The notes under the pieces were generated by a model, which saw nothing but the letters and a program-made list of their open reading frames with translations, was not told the origin of the DNA and did not search any database. A program made the translations under genes and the position numbers. A stretch of 8,465 bases of DNA from the NCBI GenBank assembly GCA_009843675.1, contig VYCZ01000270.1, positions 1 to 8,465 of the forward strand. Reading direction: 5' to 3'. The DNA is from Gammaproteobacteria bacterium (lineage in GTDB: Bacteria; Pseudomonadota; Gammaproteobacteria; Eutrophobiales; Eutrophobiaceae). Shown in pieces: positions 1-5,261 of the stretch; the stretch's first letter is position 1, and each line of letters opens with the position of its first letter.

Positions 1-95
1 ATTATCGTGCTGTAACGTTATTGAAAAAAAGACAATAAAATAATAAACATAATATCATCTGCGTTAATCTGCGTAATCTGCGGATAAATAATCAC
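1..95 (+). promoter_or_regulatory. AT-rich leader and possible promoter of the yejF-like gene
   Basis: This is the non-coding stretch before the first gene. The first 55 bases are very AT-rich. A TTGAAA at 21-26 could serve as a -35 box, with a poor TAAACA at 44-49 as -10 after a 17-base spacer. An 8-base palindrome TAACGTTA sits at 13-20. Positions 57-89 are occupied by the ATCTGCG repeat, listed separately, which runs almost into the start codon. No Shine-Dalgarno sequence of normal strength precedes the ATG at 96. The gene may instead be the tail of an operon entering from the left, so the promoter call is weak. Confidence 0.25.
57..89 (+). repeat. ATCTGCG intergenic repeat, copy 1
   Basis: Three direct ATCTGCG units start at 57, 67 and 76. 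The last continues as ATCTGCGGATAAAT up to 89. The unit spacing of 10 and 9 bases is close to one helical turn. The stretch 67-89 matches 5233-5256 except for a single one-base indel, so this is a shared element and not chance composition. It ends only six bases before the start codon of the yejF-like gene and would therefore be part of its mRNA leader. Confidence 0.85.
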
Positions 96-1703
96 ATGTC
101 AGTTCTCCTGGACGTCAAACAGCTGAAAGTCAGGTTTGCTACCGAAGGCCACCAGGTCCGGGCCGTTGACGGGGTGGATTTCCGTATCGAGGCGGGAGAG
201 ACCCTTGCCCTGCTGGGTGAATCGGGCAGCGGCAAGTCCGTCACCGCGCTGAGTTTGACCCGTCTGTTGCCGAAGTCGGCCGTAGTCAGCGGCGACATCC
301 GGTTCAAGGGCGGGGACCTGCTTGCCCTGTCGGACCGGCAGATGCGGGATATCCGGGGCGGGCATATTTCCATGATATTCCAGGAACCGCAAACCTCTCT
401 TAACCCGGCCCTGACGGTGGGAATACAGGTGGGGGAGACCTTGCGCCGGCACCGCGGACTGCGTTCGAAGGCACAGAAGGGAAAAGTGGTTGAATTGCTG
501 GAAGCGGTCGGCATACCGGATCCGGAGCAGCGCATGGATGAATACCCCCACCAGTTTTCCGGCGGCATGAAACAACGGGTGATGCTGGCGATTGCCCTGG
601 CGGGGGAACCGGAACTGCTCATCGCCGATGAACCGACTACCGCGCTGGACGTCACTACCCAGGCGCGGATACTGGTTCTGCTGAAAAAAATTCAGCGTGA
701 TACGGGAATGGCGTTGCTGTTTATCACCCATGACCTTGCTGTTGCATCCCAGGTGGCGGACCGCGTCGCCGTAATGAAAGAAGGCAGGATTGTGGAAACG
801 GGTAACATTCGCCAATTTTTCGACCGACCGCAGCACCCCTATTCAAAAAAACTGCTCGCTTCCCTGCCTGACCCCTCGGCAAGGCGTACGGGGAAAACGC
901 CCGAAGCAGACACGGCCATGCTCAAGGTGTCCGGATTGAAGGTGCAATTCCCCATCCAAACGGGCTTCTTCGGCGGCACTGCCGGTTACCTGCGCGCCGT
1001 GGACGGCGTATCACTGGAACTGAAGCAGGGACGGACCCTGGCAGTCGTGGGTGAATCCGGGTCCGGCAAGACGACACTGGGCAAAGGCATTCTGCAACTG
1101 CTTGAACCTGCCGGAGGGACGGTCTGCCTGGCAGGTGAAACCCTGCTCGATCTGTCTCCGGCGCAGATGCGCCGGCAGCGCGCACACATGCAGGTGGTAT
1201 TCCAGGACCCGTTCTCCTCCATGAACCCGCAGATGATGGTAAAGGACATGATAGAGGAGGGTATGCTTTCCCTGGGGACCGGGAAGACTGCCGCAGAAAG
1301 ACAGGCAACAGTCGATCAATTACTCACCCAGGTAGGGCTTGAACCGGATCATAAATATCGTTACCCGCACGAATTCTCCGGCGGGCAGAGACAGCGCATC
1401 TGCATTGCCCGGGCACTGGCCGTCAGGCCGAAATTATTGGTATGCGATGAGCCCACCAGCGCCCTGGACGTAACGGTCCAGGCGCGCATACTGGCCCTTT
1501 TGGCAAGCCTGCAGGAGGAACTGGGGCTGGCATACCTGTTCATCACTCACAACATCAGCGTAGTCGCCGGCTTCGCCCATGAAATGGCGGTCATGTACCG
1601 TGGACGGATAGTGGAACAGGGCGCAACGGGGACGGTCCTGACCGACCCGCAGCATGAGTACACCAAAGCCCTGCTCTCGGCGGTTCCGACCATTCGCAGA
1701 TAA
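96..1703 (+). CDS. yejF: Fused double-ATPase of a peptide-type ABC importer (YejF-like)
   Basis: This 535-residue cytoplasmic protein carries two complete ABC ATPase domains and would energise uptake of short peptides, or microcin C-like peptides, through a permease pair. Domain 1 has Walker A GESGSGKS at 41-48, Q-loop Q96, signature SGGMKQ at 155-160, Walker B LLIADEP at 174-180 and H-loop H212. Domain 2 repeats these at 319-326, Q370, SGGQRQ 428-433, LLVCDEP 447-453 and H485. Each half ends in the oligopeptide-transporter C-terminal motif (PQHPYSKKLL near 245, PQHEYTKALL near 518). The fused layout and length match E. coli YejF (529 residues, from memory) better than the longer glutathione importer ATPase GsiA, though a Dpp/Opp-type fusion cannot be excluded. 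The ATG at 96 fits the family N-terminus but lacks a good ribosome binding site. The YejA, YejB and YejE partners are not visible. Its last codons and its stop lie inside a repeat copy. Confidence 0.85.
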   Translation: MSVLLDVKQLKVRFATEGHQVRAVDGVDFRIEAGETLALLGESGSGKSVTALSLTRLLPKSAVVSGDIRFKGGDLLALSDRQMRDIRGGHISMIFQEPQTSLNPALTVGIQVGETLRRHRGLRSKAQKGKVVELLEAVGIPDPEQRMDEYPHQFSGGMKQRVMLAIALAGEPELLIADEPTTALDVTTQARILVLLKKIQRDTGMALLFITHDLAVASQVADRVAVMKEGRIVETGNIRQFFDRPQHPYSKKLLASLPDPSARRTGKTPEADTAMLKVSGLKVQFPIQTGFFGGTAGYLRAVDGVSLELKQGRTLAVVGESGSGKTTLGKGILQLLEPAGGTVCLAGETLLDLSPAQMRRQRAHMQVVFQDPFSSMNPQMMVKDMIEEGMLSLGTGKTAAERQATVDQLLTQVGLEPDHKYRYPHEFSGGQRQRICIARALAVRPKLLVCDEPTSALDVTVQARILALLASLQEELGLAYLFITHNISVVAGFAHEMAVMYRGRIVEQGATGTVLTDPQHEYTKALLSAVPTIRR

Positions 1704-1717
1704 TTTATCCGCGGATT
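1695..1717 (-). repeat. ATCTGCG intergenic repeat, copy 2 (short, at convergent gene ends)
   Basis: Read on the minus strand, this is ATCCGCGGATAAATTATC followed by TGCG, a shortened variant of the repeat core seen at 5243-5261 (ATCTGCGGATAAATTATC followed by C). It covers the stop codons of both convergent genes: TAA at 1701-1703 for the yejF-like gene, and the complement of 1705-1707 for modC. The copy lies in inverted orientation relative to copy 1, so the yejF-like gene is bracketed by inverted copies. Confidence 0.65.
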
Positions 1718-1722
1718 TTTTT
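1695..1722 (+). terminator. Probable intrinsic terminator of the yejF-like gene
   Basis: On the plus strand, CGC(A)GATA at 1695-1701 can pair with TATC(C)GCG at 1707-1713. This gives seven pairs with one internal A-C mismatch around a loop of about five bases. The stem is followed by GA and seven T residues at 1716-1722. The stem includes the stop codon, so translating ribosomes could interfere with folding. The structure is moderately stable at best. The reverse direction has no T-run, so it is unlikely to stop the mod transcript arriving from the other side. Confidence 0.45.
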
Positions 1723-2814
1723 CATAAGGTGGATGCTCTCCGAGAGCAGGGATACGGTAATATCGCCCCCCTGGCTGAGCTTGTTGCGCCGGGCGACGTG
1801 GGTCGGCACCGTCAGGTAGAGTGACTGCTCCCGGCCGGTTGCCATGGCGATGGAGGTGTTCTCCCCTAACGGTACCAGTTCCTCGATATGCCCCGCGATC
1901 GGGTTTTCCCGCTCTCCCCGGGAGGGGCGGTCGCGGCGGTGCAGGATGATGCTGTCGGCAGGGATGACCCAGTCCGTTTCCTCCTCGGGTTCGAATTCGG
2001 GGCGATGGGGCGCGTCCAGTGTGTGGCCGTTCCATTCGATGCGGGACGTTCCGGCATCTTGATCATGTTCGACAACCCTGGCGCTGAATATATTGTAATG
2101 GCCGATCAGCGAGGCGACCTCGGCATTATCGGGATGGTTCATCACCTGGTCCGGCGTGTCGCTTTGCAGTGTTTTCCCGCGGTGTATGACGCACAGCCGG
2201 TCGGCAATACGGCGCGCCTCGTTCAGGTCGTGGGTGACATGGATGACCGGCCACCTGAACTGCTGCCTCAATGTGACCAGTTCGCGCACCAGTTTCCTGC
2301 GCGTCTGCTGGTCCACGGCGGAAAAAGGCTCATCCAGCAATAACACGCCGGGGTCCCGCGCCAGCGCCCGGGCCAGGGCCACCCGTTGCTGCTGGCCGCC
2401 CGACAACTGGTGCGGGTAACGCTCCCCCAGGCCCTCCATGTTCATGGTGCGCAGCAACTTTTCGGCAGTAACACGCTTGCTGCCGGGCGTATACCGTTGC
2501 AACGCGATCATTATGTTCTGCAAAGCAGTCTTGTGGGGGAATAACGCATAGTGCTGGAATACCATGCCTATGCGCCGCTGTTGAACGGGCAGGTTTACGC
2601 CGGCTGCCGTATCCAGCCATTGTTCCTCGTGGCAACGGATATTGCCGGATGCCGGCGTATACAGGCCGCTGACGGCCCTCAATATGGTGGTTTTGCCGCT
2701 CCCGGAAGGCCCCAGGATGACCAGGATTTCACCCGTGTTGCAGGACAGGGATACGTCCAGCGGTATGGGACCGTCCTGCTGCAACCGGACCTGGATGGAT
2801 TCAGCGTCTTTCAT
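1705..2814 (-). CDS. modC: Molybdate ABC transporter ATP-binding protein ModC
   Basis: This is the ATPase subunit that drives molybdate import through ModB on the cytoplasmic face. Numbered from the ATG at 2814 (369 residues), it shows Walker A GPSGSGKT at 35-42, Q-loop Q87, signature LSGGQQQR at 137-144, Walker B VLLLDEP at 157-163 and H-loop H195. A C-terminal region of about 130 residues follows. Its end, around residues 300-366, looks like the TOBE/MOP oxyanion-binding domain of ModC. A GTG at 2826 would add four residues. Neither start has a clear ribosome binding site, and both lie inside the end of modB, so coupled translation is likely. The gene is third in a modABC operon. Its final codons and TAA stop are formed by a repeat core, and it ends one base from the convergent yejF-like gene. 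A sulfate or tungstate role is possible but less likely given its ModA and ModB partners. Confidence 0.9.
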   Translation of the reverse strand: MKDAESIQVRLQQDGPIPLDVSLSCNTGEILVILGPSGSGKTTILRAVSGLYTPASGNIRCHEEQWLDTAAGVNLPVQQRRIGMVFQHYALFPHKTALQNIMIALQRYTPGSKRVTAEKLLRTMNMEGLGERYPHQLSGGQQQRVALARALARDPGVLLLDEPFSAVDQQTRRKLVRELVTLRQQFRWPVIHVTHDLNEARRIADRLCVIHRGKTLQSDTPDQVMNHPDNAEVASLIGHYNIFSARVVEHDQDAGTSRIEWNGHTLDAPHRPEFEPEEETDWVIPADSIILHRRDRPSRGERENPIAGHIEELVPLGENTSIAMATGREQSLYLTVPTHVARRNKLSQGGDITVSLLSESIHLMKKIRG

Positions 2815-3472
2815 GATGTCCGGCACGGTCGGTGAGGAAGTAGATCAGGGTTATGGAGAGCAGGGAGATCATCAGCAGGGCAGCAGACATGGTCGCGGCG
2901 CCCGTGTTATCGAAAGCCTGGACGCGGTCATAGATGGCAATGGCCACGGTACGCGTCTCTCCGGCCAGGTTGCCGCCCACCATCAGGACCACCCCGAACT
3001 CGCCCAGGGTGTGGGCGATGGTCAGGATGCCGGCGGAGACGATCCCCGGCCAGGCCAGCGGTAGTTCTATGCGCCAGATGGTCGGCCTGCCTGAAAGGCC
3101 GGTGCTCCTGGCCGCCTCGCGTTCATTTATAGGGATGGACTCAAAACTGCGTTGTACCGGCTGGACGGCAAACGGGATATTGAAGATGATTGAGGCAAGC
3201 AGGATGCCCTCAAACGAGAATACCAGGGACTCGCCCGCGATTCCCTGGTAGAACCGCCCCAGCGGCGAGAGTTCCCCCAGGCTTATCATCAGGTAGAAAC
3301 CGAGCACGGTCGGCGGCAGTATCAGCGGCAGGGCGATCAGGGCCTGGATGAAATTCCGTCCGGCAAAGCGCGACCATGCCAGCTTGCGGGCGATGAAAAC
3401 CCCCACCGGCGTCAGGATGAGGGCGGTCAGTCCGGCCAGGAGCAGGGAAACGTTAAGGGCCTGCCAGTCCAT
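2801..3472 (-). CDS. modB: Molybdate ABC transporter permease ModB
   Basis: This inner-membrane permease forms the molybdate channel and docks onto ModC. It has 223 residues from the ATG at 3472, close to the usual ModB length, with about five hydrophobic segments. The cytoplasmic EAA coupling loop (EREAARSTGL, near residues 117-126) is followed by the family-typical LPLAWPGI. The C-terminal signatures GEFG (157-160) and GETRT (171-175) are characteristic of ModB/CysT-type permeases. A GTG at 3484 overlaps the modA stop as GTGA and would add four residues, an arrangement typical of coupled translation. I prefer the ATG because the conserved region begins just after it, but the choice is uncertain. 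The 3' end overlaps modC. Confidence 0.92.
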   Translation of the reverse strand: MDWQALNVSLLLAGLTALILTPVGVFIARKLAWSRFAGRNFIQALIALPLILPPTVLGFYLMISLGELSPLGRFYQGIAGESLVFSFEGILLASIIFNIPFAVQPVQRSFESIPINEREAARSTGLSGRPTIWRIELPLAWPGIVSAGILTIAHTLGEFGVVLMVGGNLAGETRTVAIAIYDRVQAFDNTGAATMSAALLMISLLSITLIYFLTDRAGHHERR

Positions 3473-3480
3473 ACCGGTAT

Positions 3481-4239
3481 TCACTCGGCCAGGGCATAGC
3501 CGTATTTCCTGAAAATGTCCGCACTGGACGCAGATGAGAGATAGTCAAAATATCGAGCGCCTTGTTCATCATTGCCATCAAGCAGGACTGCGTATTGGGT
3601 GATAGGGGGATACCAGTTTTGCGGGAGAGGAAAACCATGCCCTTTGCCGACGAACTGTTCCAGCGCCAGGAAAGAATTGGGGATGATGCACAGGTCAACA
3701 CTGCCGGACAGGCAGAATTGCATGGCCTGGGCAGCGTTCTCTCCCAGCAACAGCTTTTTGTGGTTGACCACCCATATGCCGGCATTGGTCAACGCTTCCC
3801 TGGCAGCCTGGCCGTAAGGGGCGTGTTCCGGATTGGCGATGGACATCCTGCGGTACTCGCCGTATTGCAAAATCTTCAGGGCATCGGCCAGGGAGGCCGG
3901 CTTTTCCAGTGTCGATGTTTCGGGGACATACAGGTTGAGACGGCCGAAAACCAGCACCCTGGAGGCGATTATCCGTCCACCGTTAGCCCGGATGAAGTCG
4001 ACGTAATGTTCCCCGGCGGATATGAATACCTGGTAAGGCGCGCCCTGGACTATTTGCCTGGCAAAGTTGCCGGACGAGCCGAACGTCAGGTTGACCCTGT
4101 TTCCTTCATCCCGGTAAAAAGCCTCACTGATTTCAGTCACCGTATGAGTCAGGTTGGATGCCACCGCAACGTTCAACGATTCCGTGCGGGCCTCCTGAAA
4201 AGACAGCAACAGCGGCAACAGGCAGATAGTTATGCGCAT
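3481..4239 (-). CDS. modA: Periplasmic molybdate-binding protein ModA
   Basis: This is the substrate-binding component of the molybdate importer. The 252-residue product starts with a short signal peptide: charged MRIT, hydrophobic core to about residue 14, and likely cleavage after QEA near residue 17. The mature part begins LNVAVASNL, with the serine of AVAS near residue 28 and the GSSGNFARQ segment at 54-62 matching oxyanion-contact regions of ModA. NPEHAPYGQAA near 136-146 is strongly family-typical, and the C-terminus ends FRKYGYALAE. The open frame extends far upstream, but that extension is antisense to the neighbouring gene and resembles no secretion signal. I therefore start at the ATG at 4239. 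A GTG at 4269 would give a more basic N-region (RRMR) and is the alternative. There is no good ribosome binding site at either. It is the first gene of modABC. Confidence 0.9.
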   Translation of the reverse strand: MRITICLLPLLLSFQEARTESLNVAVASNLTHTVTEISEAFYRDEGNRVNLTFGSSGNFARQIVQGAPYQVFISAGEHYVDFIRANGGRIIASRVLVFGRLNLYVPETSTLEKPASLADALKILQYGEYRRMSIANPEHAPYGQAAREALTNAGIWVVNHKKLLLGENAAQAMQFCLSGSVDLCIIPNSFLALEQFVGKGHGFPLPQNWYPPITQYAVLLDGNDEQGARYFDYLSSASSADIFRKYGYALAE

Positions 4240-4306
4240 ACGGCGAACTATATCAGAGTATAATTGCACATCAAAAATGACGAAAATGAGATAAAGAGGA
4301 TTGGAT
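4240..4306. promoter_or_regulatory. Divergent promoter region between modA and the NmrA-like gene
   Basis: A perfect -10 hexamer TATAAT at 4259-4264 faces the plus-strand gene. TATACT, read on the minus strand at 4261-4256, faces modA. The two -10 boxes share three bases, so polymerase could hardly occupy both. The -35 boxes are poor in both directions, hinting at activator dependence or weak promoters. An inverted repeat AACTATA-N6-TATAATT spans 4246-4265 with one mismatch. Its shape (AT-rich TATA halves six bases apart) recalls the ModE operator, but the flanking bases match that consensus poorly. Confidence 0.5.
4295..4300 (+). promoter_or_regulatory. Ribosome binding site deciding the NmrA-like start
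   Basis: AGAGGA lies six bases before the ATG at 4307 and touches the alternative TTG at 4301. The spacing supports the ATG as the true start and argues against the TTG. Confidence 0.7.
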
Positions 4307-5167
4307 ATGATTTTATTCACAGGACTGACCGGCGCGGTCGGCACGGAAATAATAAAACTCCTTCCGGAATACGGCATCCGGGCAAGGGGACTGGCCAGGA
4401 ACTCGGACAAGGCGGAAGTGGTGCGCCAGGCCGGTGTCGAGGTTGTGTCCGGCGGCCTGGAGGATGAAGACGCCGTCAGCGCGGCCTTGCAGGACTGCGA
4501 CCGGGCTTTCCTGCTCATGGCCAACTCCCGGCAACAGCTCGAACTGGAAAAAAGCTTCGTGGATGCGGCCGTGAATGCCGACATCGGCCATATCGTAAAG
4601 ATGTCCGCTAACGGCGCAGATTCAAATTCAAAAGCCCTGCTGAAGCGTTATCACGTCGATTCCGAACAATATCTCCGGGAATCAGGGCTGCGGTACACGC
4701 TGGTGCGCCCTAATTTCTTCATGCAGAACATGCTGCACGTAGCCGGTTCCATTGTGGAACAGGACAAATTCTTCATGCCCATGCGAGACGGGCAGGTAGG
4801 CATCATCGACGTGCGGGACGTGGCGCACTTCGTCCTCACCGTCCTCACTGGTTCCGGCCACGATGGTAAAACCTATGAGATCACCGGTCCGGAACTGCTA
4901 TCGTTCCACGACATCGCCAGTCAATTATCGGAGGTAATGGGCAGGGAGATCAGCTACATAGACCAGCCGGCACCGGAATTCAGGTCGTCATTGCTGCAAT
5001 GGGTCCCCGACGACTGGTACGTGGAGACCGTCTCCGAACTGTTCGAACTCATCGCGCAAGGCAGCGGCGCAATACTCAATGATGAATACACCCGGGTAAC
5101 GGGCAAGGCACCGACCACCCTGCGCCGGTTCTTCCGGGACTATTCCTCGTTCTTTGAAAAGGCTTGA
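4307..5167 (+). CDS. NmrA-like NAD(P)-binding oxidoreductase (atypical short-chain dehydrogenase family)
   Basis: This 286-residue soluble protein opens with a Rossmann motif GLTGAVG at residues 6-12 after the first beta strand. An arginine at about residue 31 (LARNSDKA), at the end of the second strand, is commonly linked to NADP preference in this family. Later family hallmarks are KMSANGAD near 98-105 and LVRPNFFMQN near 132-141. The usual Tyr-x-x-x-Lys catalytic pair of classical short-chain dehydrogenases is not evident, as expected for NmrA/QorB-type members, which act as quinone or azo reductases or as redox-sensing proteins. The substrate cannot be told from sequence. It stands alone as a transcription unit, divergent from modA and convergent with gor. 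Its neighbours give only a loose redox theme. Confidence 0.85.
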   Translation: MILFTGLTGAVGTEIIKLLPEYGIRARGLARNSDKAEVVRQAGVEVVSGGLEDEDAVSAALQDCDRAFLLMANSRQQLELEKSFVDAAVNADIGHIVKMSANGADSNSKALLKRYHVDSEQYLRESGLRYTLVRPNFFMQNMLHVAGSIVEQDKFFMPMRDGQVGIIDVRDVAHFVLTVLTGSGHDGKTYEITGPELLSFHDIASQLSEVMGREISYIDQPAPEFRSSLLQWVPDDWYVETVSELFELIAQGSGAILNDEYTRVTGKAPTTLRRFFRDYSSFFEKA

Positions 5168-5173
5168 TATATC

Positions 5174-5249
5174 TGCAGATGACGCAGGTTACCGCAGATG
5201 ATTTAGTTTAACTCTTTGTTTTATCTGCGCTCATCTGCGTAAATCTGCG
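5174..5249. terminator. Possible bidirectional transcription-stop hairpin between convergent genes
   Basis: The long imperfect stem formed by the repeat arms sits exactly between two convergent genes, where a shared terminator is expected. No U-run directly follows either arm, so it is not a textbook intrinsic terminator. It could act by pausing, by protecting 3' ends or with Rho. This is inference from position and pairing only. Confidence 0.3.
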
Positions 5250-5261
5250 GATAAATTATCC
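5174..5261. repeat. ATCTGCG intergenic repeat, copy 3, forming a long imperfect inverted repeat
   Basis: Three units in inverted orientation start at 5174, 5183 and 5193 (tGCAGAT, CGCAGgt, CGCAGAT). Three direct ATCTGCG units follow at 5223, 5233 and 5243, ending in the palindrome GGATAAATTATCC at 5249-5261. The two arms (about 5174-5199 and 5223-5249) can pair with a few mismatches and a one-base offset, leaving a loop of about 23 bases. The element fills the space between the convergent NmrA-like and gor genes and contains the gor stop codon. Confidence 0.8.

Noticed and set aside
57..83. CRISPR array suspected from regularly spaced ATCTGCG units
   Set aside because: Units are only about 7 bases with 2-3 base gaps, there are no spacers of 25-40 bases, and there are no cas genes.
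99..836. Long minus-strand open frames opposite the yejF-like gene (245 and 187 codons)
   Set aside because: They lie wholly antisense to a gene with full ABC ATPase motifs, show no recognisable domain or signal, and are expected shadows in GC-rich coding sequence.
1707..1716. ATCCGCGGAT 10-base perfect palindrome considered as a stand-alone hairpin or restriction-type operator
   Set aside because: It cannot form a stem with a workable loop by itself; it is better explained as part of the repeat core and the larger terminator stem.
1547..2035. A 162-codon minus-strand frame spanning the yejF-like and modC ends
   Set aside because: It runs antisense to the yejF-like gene and out of frame in modC; it is arginine/proline-rich as expected of a shadow frame.
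3562..4263. A 233-codon plus-strand open frame opposite modA
   Set aside because: It is antisense to a well-supported ModA with signal peptide and family motifs; its translation shows no family features.
4240..4306. Molybdenum-cofactor riboswitch (moco RNA) in the modA leader
   Set aside because: The space between the likely modA transcription start and its ATG is only about 10 bases, far too short for a structured aptamer.
4240..4584. A 115-residue N-terminal extension of ModA
   Set aside because: It would be translated opposite the NmrA-like gene, crosses the promoter region, and is low-complexity Ser/Thr/Ala/Pro-rich text with no secretion signal. The ATG at 4239 begins a normal signal peptide.
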